Source of the DNA: Corallococcus sp. AS-1-6
GTDB lineage: Bacteria; Myxococcota; Myxococcia; Myxococcales; Myxococcaceae
Length of the DNA: 64,000 bases
NCBI RefSeq assembly: GCF_020037015.1
Contig: NZ_JAIQDE010000001.1
Location: 496,001 to 560,000 of the forward strand
Direction: 5' to 3'
The notes under the pieces were generated by a model. It worked only from the letters and a program-made list of their open reading frames with translations, was not told the origin of the DNA and ran no database searches. Position numbers and translations under genes: made by a program. This document shows positions 33,105-41,180 of this stretch, in pieces (position 1 is the first letter of the stretch; each line of letters begins with the position of its first letter).

Positions 33105-34955
33105 CTACTCCGGGCGCTGGTAGACGATGACCTGCGGCGTTTCGTCCAGGTACAGCCCGGTGACGGGCGTGCGCGTGCCGAAGGCCTGCCACGTGAGGAA
33201 CTCGTGCTCGCGGAACTCCTGGTGGTACTGGTACGCGACGATGTCCGCGTCGAACGGGCTGTTCACCGGCCGCACGTCCGGACGCAGCATGCCGTTGCGC
33301 TGGTAGTCGCGGAACGAGAAGCCGTTCACCTCGTGCAGGTAGATGCGCGCGCCCGGCTTCGCGTGTTCGTTGATCCACGGCAGCACGCCGGTGACGTGGC
33401 TGGACCAGAACTGCCGCTGCATCCCCAGCGTCGCAGCGCCCGGCAGCCCGCCCGCCAGCTCCGAGTACGCCGCCGTGCCGTACGGGAACACCCGCACCAG
33501 CCCCAGCAGCGCGGGCACCAGGAGCAGCGCGAACACCGGCACCGTCACCCCCCACGGTGACACCGAGGGCCGCCGCGCCTTGAGCACCTCCCACAGCGCG
33601 AAGCACCCGCGCGCCACCGCCGCGCCCGCGAGGATGCCCAGGAAGGGCATGGACGGGAACCAGTGCTTCACGCCGCCGAAGTGCGGCACCTGCGGGTGGC
33701 TGATGATGAGGATGGACGTCACCGCGTTGACGCCCACCAGCGCCTCCGACGCGGTGGGCATCCGCACCCAGTCCCGCGTGCGCGCGCTCAGGCTCAGGAG
33801 CGCGCGGCCCACGAGCGCCACGAAGCCCGTCACCATGGGCGCGAAGAGGCTGGTGGGCACCGTCAGCGCCGTCTTCACCACCACGTAGCTGAGCGGGAAG
33901 GGCGGCCCGCGCATCAGCGTGCCCAGGTAGAACCAGGCGTAGTGGTTGTGCGTCGCGTGGAAGGCCAGGTACCACGCCGTGCGGTCCACCGGCGCGTGCC
34001 ACAGGTAGGGCCAGTGCAGGTAGAAGAGGACCGGGCCCAGCACCGCCATGGCCGCCAGCGGCACCAGCGCCCGCGTCACCGGTGGGCTCACCCGCCCCAG
34101 GTCGCGCAGCAGCACCACGCTGCCCACCGCGAGCCCCACGAAGAACAGCGTGTGCGGGCTCAGGAGCAGGAACTTCTTCTGGAACCCGGCGGGCCCGCCC
34201 AGGAACACCACCAGCAGGCCGTACAGCACCGCCACCGCCGCGAACAGGCCCACGAAGCGGACGAGCCGCACGCGGGCCTCCGGGGCGCCCTCGCTCGCGT
34301 GCCACGCGCGCCACAGCGCGAACGGCGTCAGCACGAACGGCAGGAAGAGCGCGTTGTGCTTCGTGGCGATGGCCAGGCCGAACGCCACGCCGCACGCGAT
34401 GCCCCAGCGGGTGCTCTCCAGCGCGCGCCAGAAGCAGTACACGACGAGCAGCCACATCGCGGCCACCGGCATGTCGAAGCACGCCAGCTCCGCGTTGAAG
34501 TACTGGCGCGGCACCAGCAGGAAGGAGAGGGCGGCGAACCACCCCGCGGTGCGGCCGTACAGCGCGCTGCCCAGGAGGAAGCACAGCGCGGGCACCAGCG
34601 CCGCCATCGCGAACGCGGGCAGCCGGTACGCCGTCGCGTCGCGCATCACGCCCAGCGTGTCGTGGAAGAGCAGGTGGCTCAACCCGAACAGCGTCTTCAT
34701 CAGCGCCGGGTGCTCGTGGTTGTAGTCCCACAGGCGCACGATGGCGCTGTCCGTGAACGCCTGCGCGGGCGAGTGCAACAGCAGCCGGAACCACTGCGAG
34801 TAGCCCTCCGCCGCGGCGAAGTAGACGCTCTCGTCGCGCGTGAAGCCCACGGCGGCTTCCGTGCTCCACAGCGCCGCGAACGCCAGCACCCACAGCACCA
34901 GCGCCGTGAGCTTCTCCTCGCGCGTCGCGGGGCGTCCGGTGCCCAGCGCGCTCAT
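33105..34955 (-). CDS. GT39/ArnT-like membrane glycosyltransferase
   Basis: 616 residues from ATG 34955, whose start overlaps the stop of the upstream gene (ATGA). At least ten membrane helices. The N-terminal first loop carries the GT-C signature acid residues (STEAAVGFTRDESVYFAAAE, with DE), then NHEHPALMKTLFGL, a second typical GT39/PMT motif (D.HPP/E.P..K), and the helices FALSFLLVPRQYFNAELAC-like. The C-terminal soluble part (~520-616) includes HEVNGFSFRDYQRNG. Family members use a polyprenyl-phosphate sugar (dolichyl- or undecaprenyl-linked) to glycosylate proteins or lipid A. Acceptor unknown. It is linked to a membrane-anchored hypothetical and the carD-carG genes. Confidence 0.82.
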   Translation of the reverse strand: MSALGTGRPATREEKLTALVLWVLAFAALWSTEAAVGFTRDESVYFAAAEGYSQWFRLLLHSPAQAFTDSAIVRLWDYNHEHPALMKTLFGLSHLLFHDTLGVMRDATAYRLPAFAMAALVPALCFLLGSALYGRTAGWFAALSFLLVPRQYFNAELACFDMPVAAMWLLVVYCFWRALESTRWGIACGVAFGLAIATKHNALFLPFVLTPFALWRAWHASEGAPEARVRLVRFVGLFAAVAVLYGLLVVFLGGPAGFQKKFLLLSPHTLFFVGLAVGSVVLLRDLGRVSPPVTRALVPLAAMAVLGPVLFYLHWPYLWHAPVDRTAWYLAFHATHNHYAWFYLGTLMRGPPFPLSYVVVKTALTVPTSLFAPMVTGFVALVGRALLSLSARTRDWVRMPTASEALVGVNAVTSILIISHPQVPHFGGVKHWFPSMPFLGILAGAAVARGCFALWEVLKARRPSVSPWGVTVPVFALLLVPALLGLVRVFPYGTAAYSELAGGLPGAATLGMQRQFWSSHVTGVLPWINEHAKPGARIYLHEVNGFSFRDYQRNGMLRPDVRPVNSPFDADIVAYQYHQEFREHEFLTWQAFGTRTPVTGLYLDETPQVIVYQRPE

Positions 34956-35902
34956 GGCTTCACCCCCACCGCGGGCTCCAGCGCCATCACGTCCAGGCAC
35001 ACCTGCCGCGACTCCGCGTTGTCCGCCTGTGTCCAGACCTTCACCGTGCGCGGCGGCCCGGGCGGCAGCACCACCTCCGCCTTCTGCACGCCCTCGCGGC
35101 CCGGGGGAATGGGCACGTACATCAGCCGCTCGCCCGTGACCGCGTCATCCACGCCCACGTACGCGGTGGACAGGCGCGGGTCCTTGGGGTGCGCGAACTC
35201 GAAGATGATGCCGCCCTCCATCCGCAGCCCCATGCCGGAGGGCACGTTGGCGAACTCCGCCACGAGCCGCTGCGCGCCTTCGGGCGCGTGCATCCACAGG
35301 CAGTGCCGGGGCTCGTAGAAGATCTCGTGCCACTCCGGCGCCACGTACAGGTGCGGCGGGCCGGGGCAGCGGTGCACGCGCCCGTCGAAGGGGCAGTCCT
35401 TGCGCGAGCCGTCCGGCTGCTCCAGGTACACGCGCGCCGCGCTCGCGGACTCGCTCGCCACCCAGTGGCGCGGGCGGTAGCGGCCGTTCTCGTAGAGGCG
35501 CAGCGACAGCGGGCCCATGCGCGACCCGGGGCCCAGCGCCTTGCGGCCGGGGAGGAAGGCCGCTTCGAACGCGCCCTCGTCGGAGCGGGGCAGCTCCGGC
35601 TGGCCCAGCACCCAGATGCGCGGGTGCGCGCTCAAGTCCGCGCCGTCCGACTCCAGCCACCCGTACACGGGCACGGAGGGCGGCACGAAGAGGCGGGCGC
35701 GCTCGGTCCACCAGGGGAACAGCAGCACCGCGTCCCCGGGGCGCGCGTCGCGGGCCAGCACGTCCGCCACGGCGCGCTCATCCGCGTCCGTGGGCAGCCG
35801 GCCCGGGAGCCGCAACTGGAAGGCCAGGCACAGGAGCGCGACGAGCAGCAGGGCCCCCAGCTCCACCAGGGGCAGGGCGCGCAGGGCCTTAGGACTTGGC
35901 AA
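34952..35902 (-). CDS. Membrane-anchored hypothetical protein next to GT39
   Basis: 316 residues if the TTG at 35902 is used, overlapping the carG stop by 14 bases; a GTG at 35866 is another option. One N-terminal transmembrane helix (LVELGALLLVALLCLAFQ), then a periplasmic region beginning with a segment typical of proteins that accompany GT39 glycosyltransferases: ADERAVADVLARDARPGDAV, LLFPWWTERARLFV, PRIWVLGQPELPR. The rest is beta-rich with Cys pairs (RKDCPFDGRVHRCPG). Its stop overlaps the next start, so it is coupled to the glycosyltransferase. No family recognised. Likely a partner or substrate-handling protein of the glycosyltransferase. Confidence 0.7.
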   Translation of the reverse strand: MPSPKALRALPLVELGALLLVALLCLAFQLRLPGRLPTDADERAVADVLARDARPGDAVLLFPWWTERARLFVPPSVPVYGWLESDGADLSAHPRIWVLGQPELPRSDEGAFEAAFLPGRKALGPGSRMGPLSLRLYENGRYRPRHWVASESASAARVYLEQPDGSRKDCPFDGRVHRCPGPPHLYVAPEWHEIFYEPRHCLWMHAPEGAQRLVAEFANVPSGMGLRMEGGIIFEFAHPKDPRLSTAYVGVDDAVTGERLMYVPIPPGREGVQKAEVVLPPGPPRTVKVWTQADNAESRQVCLDVMALEPAVGVKP

Positions 35903-36401
35903 GACGGATCTTCTGCTCGCTCTTTTCGCGGCAGAAGGTGCAGAAGATGTGGTCGCCCTGGTTGAAGGACGGCGTCCAGGGTGGGTACATCGAGCAGCGC
36001 GGATCCAGGCAGTGGTGCAGCTCCCAGAGCGTGCCCAACTGGTGCAGCGCGTGCCGCGCGATGGGCTTGAAGTCCTTCTCCAGGTCCTTGAACGGCGCGA
36101 TGGAGAGGATGGCGCGGTCCTTGCCGTACCTCGCGAAGCCCGACGTGGGCGCCTTGCCGCTGGGCAGGTCCCGGTCCTTCAGCTTGCGCGAGGTGAGCAG
36201 CAGCACCTTGTCGTCCTTGTAGGCCCGGATGCCCTTCACCTCATCGAGCAGCTTCTCCGCGTCCAGGGGCTCGGACATGCCCGCGGGCACTTCCGCGGAG
36301 CCGCTGTGCTCGCTGCCCACGCCGAAGGCCGTGTAGAGCGTGCGGTTGAACTTGGCGAGCTGCTTGTCGTCGAAGGGGTCCAGCGTCACGACGCGAATCA
36401 C
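35889..36401 (-). CDS. carG: CarG, zinc-binding archaemetzincin-like partner of CarD
   Basis: 170 residues, GTG start with GAGGTGA at ~8 bases. In M. xanthus CarG is a zinc-bound factor of about this size which binds CarD and not DNA, and is needed for light-induced carotenogenesis and development. Seen: archaemetzincin-like layout, with KVLLLTSRKLKDRDLPSG, SGFARYGKDRAILSIAPF, then the metal motif HALHQLGTLWELHHCLDPRC with following SM, and the downstream CTFC pair. In true archaemetzincins the motif is HExxHxxGxxHCxxxxCxM...CxxC; the Glu and first His are lacking here, so no protease activity is expected. Adjacent to carD, as in M. xanthus. Confidence 0.88.
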   Translation of the reverse strand: MIRVVTLDPFDDKQLAKFNRTLYTAFGVGSEHSGSAEVPAGMSEPLDAEKLLDEVKGIRAYKDDKVLLLTSRKLKDRDLPSGKAPTSGFARYGKDRAILSIAPFKDLEKDFKPIARHALHQLGTLWELHHCLDPRCSMYPPWTPSFNQGDHIFCTFCREKSEQKIRLAKS

Positions 36402-36486
36402 GGGGCGTCACCTCGGCGGGAAGGCCCTCGCGGCGTGCCGGGCGCGCTGGGACGCGCGCCGCGGGCGGCCGGGAGGGCCGTGGGGT

Positions 36487-37443
36487 TCACTCGTCCTCGG
36501 GCGGCTTCGCCTTGGGAGGACGGCCACGCTTCTTGGGCGCGGCGGGCTCCGCGGGCGCGGCGCCTTCGGGCGGCTTCGCCTTGGGCGGACGGCCGCGCTT
36601 CTTCGGGGCGGCGGGTTCGGCACCCTCCGCCACCTCCGGCTTCGGCTTGGGCGGACGGCCGCGCTTCTTCGGGGCGGCGGGCTCCGCGCCCTCGGCCGGC
36701 TTGGCCTTGGGCGGACGGCCGCGCTTCTTGGGGGCGTCCTCGGCCCCCTCCTCGCCGCCTTCCTCCTCGCCACCCTCCTCGGAGGACTCCTCCTCGGACT
36801 CGGACTGCGGCTCCTCGTCCGAGGGCAGGTCCAGCTCTCCGCCCTCCAGACCCATGAGGTCGCCGTCCAGGTCCATGTCGTCCTCGTCGCCACCGGGCCG
36901 CGCGAACTCCGCGGCGGTGCGCTTGGGACGCTCCTTCCCGGGCGGGAAGAGGACGATGTCGATGGAGTCCTCGGCGTTGGCCTCGGCGGTGCCCAGCGCG
37001 GCGGCGACCTCCGACACCAGCAGGTGCCGGGCGTTGTCGTAGAGCTCGCGCTCCTTGGTGGGCAACGGCCGCAGCTCGCTGAGGACCTGGAGGCCCTTGA
37101 CGACCTCCGCCAGCCCCAGGATTCCGCCCTGGGTCATGCGGTCCAGGTTGGTGCGCGCGCGCTGCTTCCAGTCCAGGTCCGCCTTGTCGCTGTCCGAGCG
37201 GAGGAACGCGTAGATCTCCTCCACGTCAGCGGGACTGGCCACCTTGCGGACGCCAATGGAGACAATCTTTCCCTGCGGCACCATCACGACCGCGCCGTCT
37301 TCCTCCCGGCGCATGGTGACGAAGGTGAGGCTCTGGCCCGCCACCTCCTTCACGTCGATGGCGGCGACGCGGCAGACCCCCTGGTTGGGGTAGACGACCC
37401 GGTCTCCAACCTGGAGCTGGAGTGCAGCGGACCCTTCTGGCAT
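36487..37443 (-). CDS. carD: CarD, HMGA-like transcription regulator with AT-hooks
   Basis: 318 residues from ATG 37443 (MPEGSAALQ), close to the 316 of M. xanthus CarD. N-terminal ~160 residues are the CarD/CdnL RNA-polymerase-interacting domain (LQVGDRVVYPNQGVCRVAAI, DWKQRARTNLDRMTQGG, LYDNARHLLVSEVAAALG). Then an acidic stretch (~210-245, EEPQSESEEESSEEGG), and four AT-hook repeats KKRGRPPKxK separated by Ala/Glu/Pro linkers, which bind the minor groove of AT-rich DNA like eukaryotic HMGA. Known roles in M. xanthus: ECF-sigma-dependent genes, carotenogenesis and development. carG lies downstream, 85 bases away. The four DNA hook repeats are near identical and could recombine. Confidence 0.95.
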   Translation of the reverse strand: MPEGSAALQLQVGDRVVYPNQGVCRVAAIDVKEVAGQSLTFVTMRREEDGAVVMVPQGKIVSIGVRKVASPADVEEIYAFLRSDSDKADLDWKQRARTNLDRMTQGGILGLAEVVKGLQVLSELRPLPTKERELYDNARHLLVSEVAAALGTAEANAEDSIDIVLFPPGKERPKRTAAEFARPGGDEDDMDLDGDLMGLEGGELDLPSDEEPQSESEEESSEEGGEEEGGEEGAEDAPKKRGRPPKAKPAEGAEPAAPKKRGRPPKPKPEVAEGAEPAAPKKRGRPPKAKPPEGAAPAEPAAPKKRGRPPKAKPPEDE

Positions 37444-37521
37444 GGCCCCCTCGTGGGCGGGTGTGATGAGCACCGAAGCGAGCGCCGGTCGTAGCACCGT
37501 GCCCCGCCGGATGCCACGAGA

Positions 37522-37737
37522 TTACCGGGGAAGCGGTGTCGTCCGGTGGGCATTGCGCTGCGCTTCCAACAGCTTGGCCATGACCTCGTGCGCCCGCGAG
37601 TCCAGGACCGCGTCGATCTGGGCGTCGGTCGGCCCCTCGTCCACCGTGCTTCCGGGCCGCGCGTCCACGCGGGTGGAAAGTCCCACTGTCGCCATCACCG
37701 CGAACCCCAGGGCCAGCACCGCCAGCAGCTTCTTCAT
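37522..37737 (-). CDS. Small exported protein
   Basis: 71 residues. Strong ribosome site GGAGG at six bases. Signal peptide MKKLLAVLALGFAVMATVGL, cleavage probably near VDARPG. The remaining ~45 residues are Asp/Glu/Ala-rich with one helix (DAQIDAVLDSRAHEVMAKLL). No Cys and no known family. It lies between the kinase and carD on the same strand. Function unknown. Confidence 0.65.
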   Translation of the reverse strand: MKKLLAVLALGFAVMATVGLSTRVDARPGSTVDEGPTDAQIDAVLDSRAHEVMAKLLEAQRNAHRTTPLPR

Positions 37738-37834
37738 GAGCGTCCTCCGTGGCTGCCCAGGGTAGGGGCGGCCTCCGGATGATCAATTTTTCGGCTACAG
37801 GCTGGCGGTGCCCTGTAGCGGCCCGTCGCGCGCG

Positions 37835-40111
37835 CTACTGGTGCAGCGGCGCCACCGGCGTCACCTCCAGCGTGAGGCCGCCGGAGTTGTCGTGGACGTC
37901 GTCGTCCGGGAACGCGAGCCGCAGCCAGCTCGCGCCGCGCATCACCGTGGGCTGGTTGACCTCCAGCACCTCCAGCGTGCCCGGGGCCACGGCCGGGGAC
38001 GGCCCCGCGCCGTGCAGCGCGAGCACGCCGTCCACCGCGCCGCCGCCGAAGCCGCGCGTGCGCGCCGGCTCCCCGGACGAGCGCACGACGACGCGGTAGG
38101 TGGTGGACGGATCCAGCTCCCGCAGGGTGAAGCCGTCATGGGGGGACAGCGAGACGGCGTGCCGGCGCGCGTCCAGGAGCAGGGTGGTGATGGCGCCGCT
38201 CGCCTGCTCGCGCACGTGCACCTGGAGCGCGCCGCGGTTGTCGTCGGGGCGGTCGTCCCAGAGGAACACGTAGAGGACGGAGGCGTCGCGCACCAGCACC
38301 TCGTCGGCGCCCACCAGGCCGAAGCTGTCGCGCGCGGCCAGCGCCGTGCCGCCCTCCAGGAAGTACACGGCCTGGGCCACCGGCAGCGGGCCGCCCACCG
38401 ACACGCGGCCCTCCACGCGCAGGCCATAGGCGCGGGTGGGGTCCAACCGCAGGCGCGCCGCCTGGGACGAGGGCACGCGCAGGGCGTGCGCCGCCGGACT
38501 GAGCGCGAACGGGCCGCCGGAGGAGTAGCGGGCGATGGACGCGGGCGTCTCGGCCGGACCCGCGGGGGGCAGGGCGCGCGCCGTGGCCGCATGCTTCGGG
38601 GCGAGCCGCGCGTGGACCGCCAGCGTGGTGCCGCGCTCGGCGTGGATGCGCTGGCTGAAGGGCACCATGCCCGGCAGCAGCACCTCCAGCACGTGGTCGC
38701 GGTCCGACGGCAGTTGGGTGATGAGCGTGGGCGTCGTCTCCACCAGCGTCCGGCCGTTCACGCGGATGGTGGCGCCCGCGGGCGAGGAGCTGAGCTCCAC
38801 CGCGAACGTGTTGGAGCCGCCCATCATCAGCCCCAGCCACGTGGCCACGAGCGCCGCCACCGCCACCGGCGCGCCGCGCACCGCCCAGCCTCGCAGGGAG
38901 CGGTGCCACGCGGGCGGCGGCTCGGGAGGCATCGCCTGCGGGGGCAGGGGCTGCGTCGTCAGGTCGCCCCGGGGCTCGCGGGGCTCCCCCCCGGGCTCGG
39001 AGTCGTGGCGGGGTACCTCCGGGGGCGTGGCGATGGGCGGCGGCTCGGCGACGCCGCTCCAGCGGCCCACCCGCGCGATGAACTCGCGCGGCAACTGCAC
39101 CGGGCGGCCGGCCTCCACGAGCTCCGGCTCGAAGAGGTAGCCCATGAAGTGCCCCAGGTCGCTGGCGGACACGTCCGGCGCGGTGACGTGGAGCTGGCGC
39201 GCCAGCGCCTCCGCGAAGGCCTGCGCGGTGGGGTAGCGCTGCTCCGGGCTGGTGGCCATCGCGGTGAGCAGGATGCGCTCCAGCGCGGCCGGGATGTTCG
39301 GCGTCCACTCGCGCGGGCGGGCGAAGTCGCCCTGGGCAATCTTCCGCAGCACGTCCTGGAGCGAGCCCTCGAAGGGGCGCCGCCCGCAGAGCATCTCGTA
39401 GAGGACCGTGCCCGCGGCGAACACGTCCGTGCGCGCGTCCAGCGCCTCGCCGCGCGCCTGCTCCGGAGCGAAGTAGACGTACTTGCCCTTCGCCGGATCC
39501 ACCTTGGTGTCGGAGCGCCCGGCGAGCCGCGCCCGCGCGATGCCGAAGTCCACCAGCTTCACCTGCCCCTCGAAGGAGAGGAGCACGTTCTGCGGGCTCA
39601 CGTCCCGGTGGACGATGTGCAGCGGGCGGCCGTTGTCATCCAGCCGCGTGTGCGCGTACGCCAGCCCCCGCAGCATGTCGATGGCCACCAGCACCGCCAG
39701 CGGCGGCGGCAGCGCGGGCAGCCCCTTCTCCCTCGCGCGGCGCAGCACGCGGGAGAGCGGATGGCCGTCCACCCACTCCATCGCGAGGAAGTACTCGCCC
39801 TCCACCTCCCCGAAGTCGAAGATCTGCGCGATGTTGCCGTGCGACAGCCCCAGCGCGATGCGCGCCTCGTTGATGAACATGGACACGAACGCGCTGTCGT
39901 CCGCGTAGCCGGGGAGGATCTTCTTGATGACCACCGGCTTCGTCACGCCCGCCACCGCCGTCATCCGGGCGCGGTAGATCTCCGCCATGCCGCCCGTCGC
40001 GATGCGCTCGAGCAGCTTGTACTTGCCGAACTGGAAGCCGGCGGAAGGCGGCACGTTCGAATCGGCTCCGGTGGAGGGGAGTCCTTCGCAAAAACCGCGA
40101 GACGCTATCAT
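37835..40111 (-). CDS. Ser/Thr protein kinase with PEGA domain
   Basis: 758 residues from ATG 40111, or 739 from a GTG at 40054 that has GGAG upstream. Eukaryotic-like kinase domain (~25-290): glycine loop LLERIATGGMAEIYRAR, Lys in VVIKKILPG, catalytic HRDVSPQN, DFG in VDFGIARARL, APEQARGEALDARTDVFA. Then a Pro-rich linker, one transmembrane helix (~APVAVAALVATWLGLMMG) and a periplasmic PEGA domain (SSSPAGATIRVNGRTLVETTP). The last ~250 residues are beta-rich and unrecognised. Myxobacteria carry many such Pkn2-type kinases. Its 5' end overlaps the start of the divergent lipoprotein gene by two bases if both ATGs are real. Confidence 0.9.
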   Translation of the reverse strand: MIASRGFCEGLPSTGADSNVPPSAGFQFGKYKLLERIATGGMAEIYRARMTAVAGVTKPVVIKKILPGYADDSAFVSMFINEARIALGLSHGNIAQIFDFGEVEGEYFLAMEWVDGHPLSRVLRRAREKGLPALPPPLAVLVAIDMLRGLAYAHTRLDDNGRPLHIVHRDVSPQNVLLSFEGQVKLVDFGIARARLAGRSDTKVDPAKGKYVYFAPEQARGEALDARTDVFAAGTVLYEMLCGRRPFEGSLQDVLRKIAQGDFARPREWTPNIPAALERILLTAMATSPEQRYPTAQAFAEALARQLHVTAPDVSASDLGHFMGYLFEPELVEAGRPVQLPREFIARVGRWSGVAEPPPIATPPEVPRHDSEPGGEPREPRGDLTTQPLPPQAMPPEPPPAWHRSLRGWAVRGAPVAVAALVATWLGLMMGGSNTFAVELSSSPAGATIRVNGRTLVETTPTLITQLPSDRDHVLEVLLPGMVPFSQRIHAERGTTLAVHARLAPKHAATARALPPAGPAETPASIARYSSGGPFALSPAAHALRVPSSQAARLRLDPTRAYGLRVEGRVSVGGPLPVAQAVYFLEGGTALAARDSFGLVGADEVLVRDASVLYVFLWDDRPDDNRGALQVHVREQASGAITTLLLDARRHAVSLSPHDGFTLRELDPSTTYRVVVRSSGEPARTRGFGGGAVDGVLALHGAGPSPAVAPGTLEVLEVNQPTVMRGASWLRLAFPDDDVHDNSGGLTLEVTPVAPLHQ

Positions 40112-41000
40112 GAGGCCATTCAGACGCTCCGGGTGGAATATTCTGCTACGCCCGCCAGCCCGTTCCCGTAACCCTGCATTCTTCCTCTTGGTGTGGAGCA
40201 GCCTCACATGGGGTGGTTGCCGGGAGTCTCCGCCCGCCGGACCCACACGCGCGGTGGCCCAAACGCCCTCACTCGCAGTGGATGCGGGGGCCCCTTCAAC
40301 CGCTCCCGTGGACGCGGGCACCTGGGCGGACGCGACCGTCACGGCCGTGGCCGCGCCCGTCTGGGGCGAGCCCCTTCCGGACGACGTCCTGCGCCTGGAG
40401 CTGTCGGGAGAGCAGGTGCGCCTGGGCGCGGAGGCCTTCACTCCGGCCCGGGCTCCGGACTCGGCCCGGCTCGCGGAGCGGGTGCGGGGCAGGGACGTGC
40501 TCATCGCCGTAGGGGACGTGGACACGTTCCTCGCGCAGGTGTCGGACGCGCTGGCGGTGCTCCGGACGCAGGCGGACGGGGTATGGCTCCAGCACCCGGA
40601 CGCGCCGGTGGCCTACCGGGTGGTGCTGCGCGACGAGCAGGGCTTCCGGGCGTGGCTGGAGGAGGTGGCGCCCGGCAAGCTGCGCGTCATCCAGCGCGCG
40701 GACGGCTTCGAGCTGACCACCAGCGTGGGCAAGCTGCCGGGGCCGGACCGCAACGGCCCGTCCGTGCCGGTGCGCGGCGGGCGCCAGGACATCGCGACGC
40801 TGCGGCGGGAGCTGGCCCGGCTGAAGACGCGCTTCACCACTTCGGATGACCTGTGCCTCGTCCCGTCGTTCGGCACGGAGGTGGTGCAGGTGGCGCGGGC
40901 GCTCGGCGGCACGTACGTCGCGCCGCGGGAGGGGCTCTTCGACACGCTCTGCCTCGTGTACCCCACGCCCCGCGCCGCTCCGGACGCGGATTCCCCGTAG
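40110..41000 (+). CDS. Putative lipoprotein, divergent from the kinase gene
   Basis: 296 residues if ATG 40110 is used. Basic N-terminus (MRPFRRSGWNILLRPPARSR), short hydrophobic stretch (FFLLVWSSLTW) and a GGC that is a weak lipobox, then a Pro/Ala/Asp-rich linker (SLAVDAGAPSTAPVDAG) typical of exported myxobacterial lipoproteins. Mature part is alpha/beta (RVRGRDVLIAVGDVDTFLAQ, PVAYRVVLRDEQGFRAWLEE, LCLVPSFGTEVVQVARALGG). No family recognised. The ATG lies within the reverse-complement start of the kinase gene; a later GTG at 40191 would not leave a good signal. Start uncertain. Confidence 0.6.
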   Translation: MRPFRRSGWNILLRPPARSRNPAFFLLVWSSLTWGGCRESPPAGPTRAVAQTPSLAVDAGAPSTAPVDAGTWADATVTAVAAPVWGEPLPDDVLRLELSGEQVRLGAEAFTPARAPDSARLAERVRGRDVLIAVGDVDTFLAQVSDALAVLRTQADGVWLQHPDAPVAYRVVLRDEQGFRAWLEEVAPGKLRVIQRADGFELTTSVGKLPGPDRNGPSVPVRGGRQDIATLRRELARLKTRFTTSDDLCLVPSFGTEVVQVARALGGTYVAPREGLFDTLCLVYPTPRAAPDADSP

Positions 41001-41180
41001 GACGGGGGCCCTGAAGCCTCCCGCCTGGCGGGCGGGCACGCACCCCGGGTGGAGTCCCGGGTCGCATTGAGGCGGTGGGGCCTCGCCGCTACTACCGGTG
41101 ACGTGTCGCGCGCCCTAATGTGCCGCGCGCCTTTTTCCCGAAGGCTTCGGAGGGACATGCTCCCTCCCCGGAGGTCGTCG

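Noticed and set aside
35889-36401. Active archaemetzincin protease
   Set aside because: The HExxH Glu and first His are missing; position next to carD identifies CarG.
36490-36740. Four regular DNA repeats that could suggest a repeat array
   Set aside because: They are the AT-hook codons of carD.
41016-41036. GC-rich hairpin after the lipoprotein gene as a terminator
   Set aside because: Six-pair stem without a T tract; such palindromes are common at this GC content.
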